Assembly: GCA_945957395.1 (NCBI GenBank)
Contig: CAMFKE010000003.1
Span: forward strand, 124,001 to 188,000
Direction: 5' to 3'
Length of the DNA: 64,000 nt
DNA from: an uncultured Opitutia bacterium
Lineage (GTDB): Bacteria; Verrucomicrobiota; Verrucomicrobiia; Opitutales; UBA953
Shown here: piece by piece, positions 23,793 to 32,193 of the stretch
Position numbering within the stretch: position 1 is the first letter of the stretch
Layout of the letters: each line of letters opens with the position of its first letter
Notes under the pieces: model-generated
What the model saw: only the letters and a program-made list of their open reading frames with translations
The model's database searches: none
Told to the model about the DNA's origin: nothing
Made by a program: the position numbers and the translations under genes

Positions 23793-24563
23793 TCAGGCGC
23801 GCTTACGGCGACGGCGCACCAGCGCCGCGGCGGCCAATGCGCCGGCGCCCATCAGCCCGTAGGTGGAGGGCTCGGGAACGGAGGTCGGCACAGCCGTCAT
23901 ATCAAGGGAGAAGACGGGCTCCCAAATCAGGCGATTGTTATAGCCGGTGGTATTGGTGGCAATCAGCTCCGACTCCGCGAGAAGGAGGTTGCCAGCGGCA
24001 ACCGTCTTCATCTCCAGGGAGTTGATGGACGTCACATCGCTGATCAGCGAGGGGGTCCGGGTGGAAGTGACTACAAATTGGTAAGTGCTTCCGACATCCA
24101 GCGTGATTCCGGAGAAATTCCAGGTCAGGGCGCTCTGCGCGGCAGGAGTCAGAATGCTATTGGTGGAGGCGCCGATAAAAGTGCCCAGCGAGGTTACAAC
24201 CCCCGAGGAGTTCACGGTAAGCCCGCTGAAGACGCTCAGGTACTTGGCGCTACCGGAAATCGCGGCACCGGCCTGCCAATTAAGGCTGTTCAAGGTCACC
24301 TGCGTCGCAGTCGCGTCCGGATTCGCCACACCATAGGTGGCGGTGTAACTGTTGGTTGCCCCGCCGGAAGAGCCTCCGGTCGCGGACAGCGTTCCCGTGT
24401 ACGACTGCGTCACATCGATTTTATACGAAACACCGCGGAACGAGCCGGCTTGGTTGTCGTTATCGGTCGTGGAAGTGGAATCCCCGAAAGACATCACGAT
24501 GGACGCCTGAGCGGAGACGGCGGAAGCCAGGGTGATGGCGGCAACGAGAAGCTTGTGTTTCAT
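23793..24563 (-). CDS. PEP-CTERM surface protein of unknown function
   Basis: A 256-residue exported protein with a signal peptide (MKHKLLVAAITLASAVSAQA). The mature region is rich in Ser, Thr, Gly and Asn with short beta-strand repeats, such as VMSFGDSTSTTDNDNQAG and VTQSYTGTLSATGG. The tail is VPEPSTYGLMGAGALAAAAL then VRRRRKRA, the PEP-CTERM signal that directs exosortase processing and surface or EPS attachment. The sorting motif is almost the same as that of the SGNH hydrolase downstream, so the same exosortase probably handles both. No catalytic motif is visible. The divergent radC starts 176 bases away. Confidence 0.85.
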   Translation of the reverse strand: MKHKLLVAAITLASAVSAQASIVMSFGDSTSTTDNDNQAGSFRGVSYKIDVTQSYTGTLSATGGSSGGATNSYTATYGVANPDATATQVTLNSLNWQAGAAISGSAKYLSVFSGLTVNSSGVVTSLGTFIGASTNSILTPAAQSALTWNFSGITLDVGSTYQFVVTSTRTPSLISDVTSINSLEMKTVAAGNLLLAESELIATNTTGYNNRLIWEPVFSLDMTAVPTSVPEPSTYGLMGAGALAAAALVRRRRKRA

Positions 24564-24738
24564 GTCGGTGACAAGGGGGTAAGGGAGCGCCCAACCTTTG
24601 GGCCGCCACACGCGTGACAAATTATTCGTCTGGCTCCGGTTCCGTACCAGATGCCGACCCGGTAAAACACGGGGCAAACACGCCGGCTTCTCGCGTGCCG
24701 GCTTCCGTTGCGCCGCCGCAGCCCCAGCGTGCCCGCCG

Positions 24739-25476
24739 ATGAACGAAGATTACGATGCCGCCGGCCCCGAGCCGGCGCCGAGCCGATTGTGCGAATCCCT
24801 GCCCGCCCGCGAGCGCCCTCAGGAGCGACTGGAACGCCACGGGCCCCGCTCGCTGCGCGACGCCGAACTGCTCGCCATGATCCTGCGCACCGGCACCGCC
24901 GGAGAGAATGTGCTCGCGGTGAGCGAGGGCCTGCTGCGCCGCGCCGGCTCGCTCAAGGGCCTGCTCCAACTCGACGCCTCCGATTTCCGCAACGCGCGCG
25001 GGCTCGGCCGGGTGAAGGCGCTCCAACTGGTCACCGTCTGCGAAATCGCCCGCCGCGTGCTGGCGGACCGCGACGAGTCCGCGATGCTCGACGGCCCCGA
25101 CGCCGTGGCGTCATTCCTCGCGCCCGATGCCTTCGGGCTGCAGGTCGAGAAGTGCTGGGTGCTGTGCCTGAATGTGAAGAACCGGCTGCTGCGCCGCGAG
25201 GAGGTCACCTCCGGCACGGCCACCGCCAGCCTGCTGCACCCGCGCGAGGTGTTCAGGCCCGCCCTGCGCGCCGGCGCGGCCTCGGTGATCGTGGCGCACA
25301 ACCACCCCAGCGGCGACCCGGCCCCCAGCAAGGCCGACCTCGACATGACTCGCCGCCTCGCCGACGCCGCCCGGATACTGGGCGTCACGCTGGCCGACCA
25401 TGTGGTGATCGGCCGCCCCGAAGCCGACCCGACGGGGCGCGGCCGCTTCTCTTTCGCCGAAGCCGGCCTGCTTTGA
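24739..25476 (+). CDS. radC: RadC-family JAB1/MPN-domain protein
   Basis: The 245-residue protein has an N-terminal helix-hairpin-helix region (LPARERPQERLERHGPRSL then LAMILRTGTAGEN and ARGLGRVKALQL). A C-terminal JAB1/MPN metalloprotease-like domain follows, with the metal-binding motif AHNHPSGDPAPSKADLDMT and an upstream glutamate in LRREEVTSGTA. The name is historical: a role in DNA repair is not established, and some homologues act in transformation. Length and layout match the family. Starts at ATG 24739, with no strong ribosome binding site. Not in an operon. Confidence 0.92.
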   Translation: MNEDYDAAGPEPAPSRLCESLPARERPQERLERHGPRSLRDAELLAMILRTGTAGENVLAVSEGLLRRAGSLKGLLQLDASDFRNARGLGRVKALQLVTVCEIARRVLADRDESAMLDGPDAVASFLAPDAFGLQVEKCWVLCLNVKNRLLRREEVTSGTATASLLHPREVFRPALRAGAASVIVAHNHPSGDPAPSKADLDMTRRLADAARILGVTLADHVVIGRPEADPTGRGRFSFAEAGLL

Positions 25477-25515
25477 GCGAGGGAAACCTCTCGCGCGGGT
25501 GATGCCGTCTCGCCG

Positions 25516-26766
25516 TCAGAAACGGTTTCCACGGATTTCCACGGTCTTGCCGGTGGCGCGCGACCGCTCCGCGGCGAACGCCATCACATGGCTGTGCACC
25601 GAGGCGTCGAGGCGCGTGCGACCGTCGCCGCGGCCGCAAAGCTCGGCATGGAAGGCGTGCACCAGCGGCGCATTGCCGCCGTGGCCGCCGCCGGGCACGT
25701 CGATGCGCATCCTGCGCGGCTCGCCGCCGCCGTGTGGTTGAACCAGGATGTCCGCCCCGGAGAAGGTGCGGTAGGACGGGCCGCCGCGCAGCACGCCCTT
25801 GGTGCCGTAGAACGCGTAATGCCGGCCCGAATCGAACGCGGTGAGCGTGAACGTGCCGGTCACTCCGCCTTCGAAACGGAGACCGACGCCGATGTGGTCC
25901 TGCGCGGTGTTGTCGCACCGGTAAACGCAGCGCCCCCACGGCGACCGGCGCAACCACGCGCGCACTTTCTCCGGCGATGCATCAGGATCGTCGTAGACCA
26001 TGCCGAGCCGGTGGCGCCCTTCCGGGCCGGCGTATTTCTCGGCATTGTAGAAACAGGTGTCGCCGGCCGGGCAGCCGTCCGTGCATCGCGCGGGCGAGCC
26101 CGCCGGAGCGTTCTTTGACGCAAAGACGGCGAGCGCCCCGAACGCCGATACGGCCTCGCAGGGGCGCCCGACCAGCCACGAAAGCAGGTCCATGTCATGA
26201 CAGCTCTTGATCACCAGCATCGGCAGCGTCTCCTGCGGCTTCGACCAGTGCCCGCGCACGAAGGAGTGCGCCATGTGCCAGGGCTCCACGCCCTCGGACG
26301 CCTCGAAGTTCACGAGCTCGCCTATCTCGCCCGAGGCGAGGATGTCGCGCATGGCGGTGAAGAACGGCGCGTGGCGCAGCACATGGCACACCATCACCCG
26401 GCTTCGCGTTCGCGCCACACGCGCCTCGATGTCGAGCACATCGTCGAGCGTGGCGGCGATGGATTTCTCCAGCAGGATGTCATAGCCGAGGTCCAGGGCG
26501 TGCCGCATGTGCGCGTGGTGCTGGTGGTCCTGCGTCGCGACGACGAGCGCATCCGCCAACCGACCGGCGGCGAAAAAATCCGCCTCGTCGGAGAACTCGC
26601 GAAACGTCGGATTCGCCGACATCGCGCCCACGCGCGCCGCACGCGCCGCCACCGGATCACACGCCGCGACCAAACGGAATTTCTCAGGCGCGGCGGCGGC
26701 GACTTCGGCGTAGAGGCGTCCTCGCGCGCCGCAGCCTAGCACGGCCAGGGTTTTCAGTTCGGACAT
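25516..26766 (-). CDS. Gfo/Idh/MocA-family oxidoreductase, copy 2
   Basis: The 416-residue NAD(P)-dependent sugar-type dehydrogenase has an N-terminal Rossmann domain (LAVLGCGARGRLYAEVAAAA) and the conserved EKSIAATLDDVLD loop. A C-terminal domain follows, with HWSKPQETLPMLVIKSCHDMD holding the Lys-x-x-His-Asp catalytic feature. An unusual cysteine cluster, ARCTDGCPAGDTCFYNAEKY, and CVYRCDNTAQDHIG lie in the middle. It is closely similar along its full length to the neighbour upstream (26846-28102), so the pair arose by tandem duplication. The substrate is unknown; glycoside or cyclitol metabolism is usual. A hairpin with a T-run sits just before its start codon. Confidence 0.88.
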   Translation of the reverse strand: MSELKTLAVLGCGARGRLYAEVAAAAPEKFRLVAACDPVAARAARVGAMSANPTFREFSDEADFFAAGRLADALVVATQDHQHHAHMRHALDLGYDILLEKSIAATLDDVLDIEARVARTRSRVMVCHVLRHAPFFTAMRDILASGEIGELVNFEASEGVEPWHMAHSFVRGHWSKPQETLPMLVIKSCHDMDLLSWLVGRPCEAVSAFGALAVFASKNAPAGSPARCTDGCPAGDTCFYNAEKYAGPEGRHRLGMVYDDPDASPEKVRAWLRRSPWGRCVYRCDNTAQDHIGVGLRFEGGVTGTFTLTAFDSGRHYAFYGTKGVLRGGPSYRTFSGADILVQPHGGGEPRRMRIDVPGGGHGGNAPLVHAFHAELCGRGDGRTRLDASVHSHVMAFAAERSRATGKTVEIRGNRF

Positions 26767-26780
26767 GGCGGAAAAAGGAT

Positions 26781-26808
26781 TCGGCGCCCGGAACTCTCCG
26801 GGCGCCGA
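26781..26808 (-). terminator. Hairpin with T-run between the two Gfo/Idh/MocA genes
   Basis: An 11-bp perfect stem (TCGGCGCCCGG and its complement, six-base loop) is followed in the minus direction by CCTTTTTC. It ends 14 bases before the start codon of the downstream gene. It could be a terminator for the upstream gene or an attenuator for the downstream one. Confidence 0.65.
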
Positions 26809-26845
26809 GGCGCATTCAAAAGGAAACGGCGGCGAAGGTTCCCTC

Positions 26846-28102
26846 TCAGAACCGGTTGTCGCGAATCTCCACCGTCTTGCCGGTGAGGCGCGAGTGCTCG
26901 GCGGCGAACGCCATGGCGTGGCTCTGCACCGACACGGCGATGCAGGTGCGCCCGTCGCCTCGACCCGTGAGCTCGTCGTACAGCGCGTTCACGATGCCGA
27001 GGTCGCCGCCGCCGTGGCCTGAGGTGGGCGTCGGGATGACCACGCGACGCGGCTCACCGCCGCCATGCGGCTGCACCAGGATGTCGGCGCCCGTGGCCTT
27101 GCGGTAGGCGGGCCCGCCGCGCAGCACGCCCTTGGTGCCGTAGAAGGCGTAGTGGCGGCCGAACTCGAACGCCGAAAGCGTGAAGGTGCCCGTCACCTCG
27201 CCGGAGAACCGCAGCGAGGCCGAGATGTGGTCGGGCGCCGTGTTGTCGCAACGGTACGCGCAGCGTCCCCACGGGGAGGTTTTGAGCCATTCCAGAATTT
27301 CCGAAGCCGGAGCGTCGGCCGCGCGGTCGTACACCATGCCGAGCCAGCGCCGCCCCATCTCCCCGGTGTACTTCACGGCGTTGTAGAAACAGGTGTCGCC
27401 GGCCGGGCAGCCGTCCGTGCAACGCGCCGGAGCGCCCGCGGGCGCATGCTTCTCTGTGAAGCGAGAGAGCGAACCGAACGCCGATACGGCCTCGCACGGG
27501 CGGTCCATGACCCATGCGAGCATGTCCATGTCATGGCAGCTCTTCGCCACGATGGTGGGCGACGCCAGATGCGGCCGCGCCCAGTGCCCGCGCACGAAGG
27601 AGTGCGCCATGTGCCAGGGCTCCACGCCCTCCATGGCCTCGAAGTTCACAATCTCGCCGATCTCGCCGGAGGCGATGATGTCGCGCATGGCCATGTAGAA
27701 CGGCGCGTAGCGCAGCACATGGCACACGATGACCTTGCGCCCCAGTCGCGCCGCCTGCTCGGCGAGCGCGAGCACCTGGTCGTGCGTGGGCGCGATGGGC
27801 TTTTCCAGCAAAACATCGTAGCCCAGGTCGAGCGCGCGGCGGCACTGCTCGTAGTGGTGCGTGTCCTGCGTGCCGATGATCAGCGCGTCCGCCAGCCGTC
27901 CCGCCGCGAAGAACGCCTCGGCGTCGGCGAACTTTTGGAAACCTTCGTGGCCGGACTTCTCCTGCACATACGCCGTGCGCTCGGCGACCGGGTCGCACGC
28001 CGCGACCACGCGGAACTTCTCCGGCATGCCGGCGGCGATGGTGGAGTAGATGCGGCCGCGCGAGCCGCAGCCCAGGACGGCGATGGTTTTGACGGGATTC
28101 AT
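26846..28102 (-). CDS. Gfo/Idh/MocA-family oxidoreductase, copy 1
   Basis: Paralogue of the neighbouring gene at 25516. The 418-residue protein has the Rossmann motif IAVLGCGSRGRIYSTIAAG, LEKPIAPTHDQVLALAEQA (with the Glu-Lys-Pro seen in functional family members), AKSCHDMDMLAW, and the same cysteine cluster CTDGCPAGDTCFYNAVKY plus RCAYRCDNTAPDHI. The other copy has EKS instead of EKP. The start was set at ATG 28102, where GAGGGG lies just upstream; a GTG at 28111 has no site before it. Two paralogues in tandem could act on related sugars or form a mixed oligomer; neither is shown by sequence. Confidence 0.88.
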   Translation of the reverse strand: MNPVKTIAVLGCGSRGRIYSTIAAGMPEKFRVVAACDPVAERTAYVQEKSGHEGFQKFADAEAFFAAGRLADALIIGTQDTHHYEQCRRALDLGYDVLLEKPIAPTHDQVLALAEQAARLGRKVIVCHVLRYAPFYMAMRDIIASGEIGEIVNFEAMEGVEPWHMAHSFVRGHWARPHLASPTIVAKSCHDMDMLAWVMDRPCEAVSAFGSLSRFTEKHAPAGAPARCTDGCPAGDTCFYNAVKYTGEMGRRWLGMVYDRAADAPASEILEWLKTSPWGRCAYRCDNTAPDHISASLRFSGEVTGTFTLSAFEFGRHYAFYGTKGVLRGGPAYRKATGADILVQPHGGGEPRRVVIPTPTSGHGGGDLGIVNALYDELTGRGDGRTCIAVSVQSHAMAFAAEHSRLTGKTVEIRDNRF

Positions 28103-28187
28103 GCCCCTCACAAAACGCCGAACCCGTCGCGGCTAAAGGCAAAAGGCGCCGACCCCCATGCCGCAAGGTGTACGGCCCGCGCCCCGG

Positions 28188-28673
28188 TCATGGCACGGGT
28201 GCTCCGCTCTCGACGGAGAACTTCATGGCGAAATCGGGCCCGCCGGCCGCCTTGCACGCCGGGTGGCGGGTCAGCCCAGTCTTGGAGAAATCGGGGTGCC
28301 CCACATAGAAGACTCCGCTTCGCGTAATTTCGCCCCTCATGTCCTTGTACGAACAGCTTTGGAAGTGAACACCGTCCACGCTCACCTGCTTCCCTCCACT
28401 TGGGCCGAAGTTCACGAACCGGCCGATTTCCCTCAAGGGGACGGCATCCCTTTTTTGCTCTTCAAAACACTGATTGGCGGCGGACGAAATCTGCCGCGCC
28501 TCATTGGCCAATGAGGCGTGCAACGAGTAGTTCCTGACTGCGGCGAATTCCCCGGCCAACCACCAACCGCCGGCGGTTGTGACGACAGCGGCGACGCCAA
28601 TCCACACGAGGCGACGGCGTAGGGCGGGGTTCGCAGGAGTCGGGTCGGCGGGAGTTTCGGAATCGGTCGGCAT
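28188..28673 (-). CDS. Single-pass membrane protein of unknown function
   Basis: I do not recognise this protein. From ATG 28673 it is 161 residues long. There is a short proline-rich N-terminus ([20 protein letters not shown]), one hydrophobic helix ([20 protein letters not shown], about residues 22-42), and then a soluble domain with [20 protein letters not shown] and a CFEEQK-like segment. Three cysteines (CFEE, SCSY, ACKA) could form disulfides outside the cytoplasm. The layout is like a pilin-related or small periplasm-facing anchor protein, but the prepilin cleavage motif is absent. It diverges from tlyA. Confidence 0.55.
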   Translation of the reverse strand: MPTDSETPADPTPANPALRRRLVWIGVAAVVTTAGGWWLAGEFAAVRNYSLHASLANEARQISSAANQCFEEQKRDAVPLREIGRFVNFGPSGGKQVSVDGVHFQSCSYKDMRGEITRSGVFYVGHPDFSKTGLTRHPACKAAGGPDFAMKFSVESGAPVP

Positions 28674-28782
28674 GCGGGCGGTTAAAGCGGCCGAGGACCC
28701 GGCGGCAAACCCGGAGTCCGCGCCGGCGGGGGGCGTCATTTCACTCTTCACCCATTACCGCGTGGCCGTTCTTATCCGCGCC

Positions 28783-29544
28783 ATGTCCTCCAAACCCGCC
28801 AAGGTGCGCGCCGACGAACTCCTCGTGATGCGGGGACTTGCCGCTTCGCGCTCCCAGGCGCAGGCCCTCATCATGGGCGGCAAGGTGCGTACGGGGCCCG
28901 ACTCGGTCGTGGACAAGCCCGGGCGCACGCTGCCCGAGGACACCGAGCTCATCGTGGAGGCGCCGCCCAAGTATGTTTCGCGCGGCGGACTCAAGCTGGA
29001 GGGCGCGCTTCAGGCGTTCGGCATTGATCCGACCGGGCTGCACTGCCTCGATGTGGGCGCGTCCACCGGCGGATTCACCGACTGCATGCTGCAGCATGGC
29101 GCGGTCGATGTGACCTGTGTGGATGTGGGCCACGGGCAGCTGCACATGAAGCTGCGCGACGACCCGCGCGTCTCCAATTTCGAGAAGGTGAACGGCCGCG
29201 AACTGGCCGCGGCCGGATTGCCGCGCGCGAGTTACGACCTGGTGGTCGCCGACCTCTCGTTCATCTCGCTCACCAAGGTGCTGCCGTCCATGTGGGGCAT
29301 GACCGCCTCCGGCGGCGGCCGCCTCGTCACGCTCATCAAGCCGCAGTTCGAGTGCACGCGCGCCGAGGCCGACAAGGGCCGCGGCATCATCCGCGACACC
29401 GCCGTGCACGAGCGCGTCATCGGCGAGATCCGCGAGTTCGTGCAGCGCGAGCTGACGGGCGCCGAGATTCTCGGGGTCATCGACTCGCCCATCACCGGCG
29501 GCGACGGCAACCGCGAATTCCTCATCGCCATGCGCAAGGCCTAA
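28783..29544 (+). CDS. tlyA: TlyA-family rRNA methyltransferase
   Basis: TlyA methylates the 2'-hydroxyl of specific nucleotides in 16S and, in some species, 23S rRNA. The 253-residue protein has an N-terminal S4-type RNA-binding domain ([35 protein letters not shown]). An FtsJ-type methyltransferase domain follows, with [13 protein letters not shown], the SAM motif [19 protein letters not shown], and [15 protein letters not shown] and LIKPQFE for the catalytic Lys-Asp-Lys-Glu set. It ends TAA and overlaps the convergent xseA stop by 4 bases. It has also been called a hemolysin because of early reports. Confidence 0.9.
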   Translation: MSSKPAKVRADELLVMRGLAASRSQAQALIMGGKVRTGPDSVVDKPGRTLPEDTELIVEAPPKYVSRGGLKLEGALQAFGIDPTGLHCLDVGASTGGFTDCMLQHGAVDVTCVDVGHGQLHMKLRDDPRVSNFEKVNGRELAAAGLPRASYDLVVADLSFISLTKVLPSMWGMTASGGGRLVTLIKPQFECTRAEADKGRGIIRDTAVHERVIGEIREFVQRELTGAEILGVIDSPITGGDGNREFLIAMRKA

Positions 29545-30896
29545 CGGGCCTCATCCGGCCCGACGCCGGCCGCCGACGCCTCGCCGTCGGCGAAACGGAG
29601 TCGGAGCGAGCGCCCCGGGGTGACCTCGCCGGCGTGCGAAAGCAGGGCGCCGTCGGCGTCCTTCACCACGGCGAACCCTCGGCGCAGCGTGGCGTCGATG
29701 CCGGAAGCGCGCAAACGCGCCTCAAGAGAGGCGAGGCGCATCGCCTGCGTGTCGCGCCGGTGGGCGACAGCGTGTCGCATCGAGCGCTCCAGTTCCGCCA
29801 GACGATTACTGGCGAGAGCGACCCGGGCATGCGGGGTGTGCGTGGCGAGCGCGTGCGCATGCGAGTCGAGCACACGATGCAGCCCCGCCGTGCGTCCGGC
29901 GGCGGCGGCCCCCAGCCGGTTCCCGAGCGAATCCAGTCGCATCGCCTCCTGCCGCAGCCTCGCCAGCGGCGATTGCGCCGACAGGCGAGACTCGAGCAGA
30001 TCGAGCGCCTGCGCCTTGTCCTCCATCAGGGCTTGCGCGGCCTCGTGCAGCGACTCTTCGGCGCGCTCAAGCCGGTCGAGCGCCTCAAGCCGCAACGACG
30101 AGATGAGCTCGGCGGCCGCGGTGGGCGTCTCGGCGCGCCTGTCGGCGACGAAATCGCACAGGGTGAAATCCGTCTCATGGCCGACGGCGGAGAGGACCGT
30201 GATGGGGCACGCCGCCACGGCGCGCGCCACGACCTCCTCGTTGAACGCCCAAAGGTCCTCGATGCTGCCGCCGCCGCGCCCCACCACCAGCGTGTCCAAC
30301 ACGCCGAGCTCGCCGGCCCTGCGGATTTGCGCGGCGATTTCGGCGGCCGCCCCGTCGCCCTGCACCTTGGCGGGCAGCACGACAAGACGCCCCTTCCACT
30401 CGCGCCGCCTCAACACGCTGATGAAATCCTGCAGCGCGGCGCCGGTGGGCGAGGTCACAAACCCGATGGCGCGCGGCGGGTACGGCAACGCCTTCTTCCG
30501 GTCCGACTCGAAGAGCCCCTCCGCCGCGAGCTTCGCCTTCAGCGCCTCGAACTCGCGCTTCAGCCGGCCGAGCCCGTCGTCGAGCGCCACGCGCACCACG
30601 AGCTGATACGCGCCGCGCGGCTCGTAAACGGTGATGCGCCCGAACGCCGACAGCTTCGCCCCTTCGCGCAGCGCGGTCTGCGAGCGCAGCAAATCGCCCC
30701 GGAACATCACCGCCGACACCTGAGCGCCGGCGTCCTTGAGCGTGAAGTAGGCGTGCCCGCTGGACTGTATCCGAAGGTTGGACACTTCGCCGGACACCCA
30801 GACCTCCGGAAACGCCTCCTCCAGCAGGTTCTTCACCCTCCGCGTCAGCTCGGTCACGGTGAGCGCGCCAAGCGGCGCGTCGTCGTCGCGCCTCAC
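29541..30896 (-). CDS. xseA: Exodeoxyribonuclease VII large subunit
   Basis: XseA is the catalytic subunit of exonuclease VII, which degrades single-stranded DNA in both directions. The 451-residue protein has an OB-fold at the start ([20 protein letters not shown]), the conserved [37 protein letters not shown] and [17 protein letters not shown], then a long helical coiled region. The start is placed at GTG 30896 because AAAGGAGGT, a near-perfect Shine-Dalgarno, lies about 5 bases upstream. A longer reading frame back to TTG 31019 gives an atypical arginine-rich extension that I reject. The small subunit xseB is not visible. Confidence 0.92.
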   Translation of the reverse strand: MRRDDDAPLGALTVTELTRRVKNLLEEAFPEVWVSGEVSNLRIQSSGHAYFTLKDAGAQVSAVMFRGDLLRSQTALREGAKLSAFGRITVYEPRGAYQLVVRVALDDGLGRLKREFEALKAKLAAEGLFESDRKKALPYPPRAIGFVTSPTGAALQDFISVLRRREWKGRLVVLPAKVQGDGAAAEIAAQIRRAGELGVLDTLVVGRGGGSIEDLWAFNEEVVARAVAACPITVLSAVGHETDFTLCDFVADRRAETPTAAAELISSLRLEALDRLERAEESLHEAAQALMEDKAQALDLLESRLSAQSPLARLRQEAMRLDSLGNRLGAAAAGRTAGLHRVLDSHAHALATHTPHARVALASNRLAELERSMRHAVAHRRDTQAMRLASLEARLRASGIDATLRRGFAVVKDADGALLSHAGEVTPGRSLRLRFADGEASAAGVGPDEAR

Positions 30897-31054
30897 GGGC
30901 GACCTCCTTTCGAGAGGATTCCGGCGGTCAATCCGTGGAGGCGGCGTGTCATCGTGGGAGCGGCGTCGTGGTTCGCCGCGCAGGCTGCGCGGGCGGGCGC
31001 AGGGCACAAGGCTTTCCAACTTGCGGGCCGCCCGAGGCGCGGCAGGTTGGCCGC

Positions 31055-31948
31055 ATGAGTCTTCCTACCGTCGCGTTTATCGGAATCGGCGTCATGGGCC
31101 GCAGCATGGCCCGCCACCTCATGGCCGCCGGACACCCCCTCGTCGTCTACACCCGCACCCGCGCCAAGGCCGAGGAGCTCGTCGCCGCCGGCGCGCGCTG
31201 GGCGGGCACCCCGGGCGAGGCCGCCGCCGAGGCCGGCGTGGTCATCACCATGGTCGGCTACCCGCACGATGTGGAGCAGGTGTACGGCAACCCCGACGGC
31301 ATCTTCGAGACCGCGCGCCCCGGCACGCTGCTCATCGACATGACCACCTCCAGCCCCGCCCTCGCCCGCGCCCTGCACACCGAGGCCAAGTCGCGAGGCC
31401 TGGCCATGCTCGACGCCCCCGTGTCCGGCGGCGACATCGGCGCTCGCGAAGCCCGACTGTCCATCATGGTGGGCGGCGACCCCGAGGACTTCGCGCGGGC
31501 CATGCCGATTTTCGAGAAGATGGGCAAAACCATCGTGCACCAGGGCCCCGCCGGCTCCGGCCAGTACTGCAAGCTGTGCAACCAGATCGCCATCGCCGGC
31601 GGCATGCTCGCCGTGTGCGAGTCGCTCGCGTTCGCGACGAAGATGGGGCTCAACCCCTCGACCGTCCTCGAGAGCATCACCGGCGGCGCGGCGGGCAGCT
31701 GGGGCCTTTCCAACCTCGCGCCCCGCGTCATCCGCGGCGACTACTCGCCCGGCTTCTTCGTGAAGCACTTCGTGAAGGACATGCGCATCGCCATCGAAAG
31801 CGCGCGCCACTCCGGCCTGCACCTGCCCGGGCTTGAGCTCGCCGAGCGTCTCTACGCGCGTCTCATCGCCGAGGGCGGCGAGAACTTTGGCACGCAGGCC
31901 CTCTACAAGCTCTACGAGGCCCATCCGCGCAACCCCGAGGGCCGCTGA
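31055..31948 (+). CDS. NAD(P)-dependent 3-hydroxyisobutyrate dehydrogenase-family protein
   Basis: A 297-residue beta-hydroxyacid dehydrogenase. The N-terminal Rossmann motif is VAFIGIGVMGRSMARHLMAAG. The substrate-binding loop DAPVSGGDIGAREARLSIMVGG (near residue 125) includes the family serine and glycines. The catalytic lysine lies in QYCKLCNQIAIAGGML near residue 172. The family includes 3-hydroxyisobutyrate dehydrogenase and tartronate semialdehyde reductase (GarR). Which reaction applies cannot be decided by reading, although the family of GHMG-type reductases is certain. It begins 159 bases from the divergent xseA start, so both promoters lie in that gap. Confidence 0.85.
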   Translation: MSLPTVAFIGIGVMGRSMARHLMAAGHPLVVYTRTRAKAEELVAAGARWAGTPGEAAAEAGVVITMVGYPHDVEQVYGNPDGIFETARPGTLLIDMTTSSPALARALHTEAKSRGLAMLDAPVSGGDIGAREARLSIMVGGDPEDFARAMPIFEKMGKTIVHQGPAGSGQYCKLCNQIAIAGGMLAVCESLAFATKMGLNPSTVLESITGGAAGSWGLSNLAPRVIRGDYSPGFFVKHFVKDMRIAIESARHSGLHLPGLELAERLYARLIAEGGENFGTQALYKLYEAHPRNPEGR

Positions 31949-31961
31949 GGCGCCCCGTCGT

Positions 31962-32102
31962 ATGCAAAAGGCAACCACGCCTTCGGCCGCCCACGCGCGC
32001 TTCCGTCGCGCTCCGGACCGCTTCGCCACCGTCGTCTTCACGCTCGCCGGCGTCGCCGCGCTCGTCGAGTTCCTCGCGCTGTTCTGGCTCGATATCTTCT
32101 GA
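31962..32102 (+). CDS. Small single-pass membrane protein
   Basis: A 46-residue reading frame starting 13 bases after the dehydrogenase stop: a basic N-terminus (MQKATTPSAAHARFRRAPDR) followed by one hydrophobic helix (FATVVFTLAGVAALVEFLAL) and FWLDIF. It ends just before a strong terminator, so it lies in the same transcript as the dehydrogenase. The composition (charged start, single helix) suggests a real small protein, though no family is known to me. Confidence 0.5.
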   Translation: MQKATTPSAAHARFRRAPDRFATVVFTLAGVAALVEFLALFWLDIF

Positions 32103-32125
32103 GCCCGCTGGCGCGTGGAATGACA

Positions 32126-32164
32126 AAAGGCCGCCCGGAAACCCGGGCGGCCTTTGTTTTTTCG
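32126..32164. terminator. Intrinsic terminator between the small protein and ahcY
   Basis: AAAGGCCGCCCGG, AAA loop, CCCGGGCGGCCTTT and then GTTTTTT. A 13-bp GC-rich stem with flanking T-run. It can end both the plus-strand transcript and ahcY from the minus strand. Confidence 0.9.
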
Positions 32165-32193
32165 AAGAGCGGGCGGAAGGCCCGCGCTCGGGC

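Noticed and set aside
30897-31019. Longer N-terminus of xseA from TTG 31019.
   Set aside because: It gives an arginine-rich, unconserved segment, while GTG 30896 has a near-perfect Shine-Dalgarno sequence.
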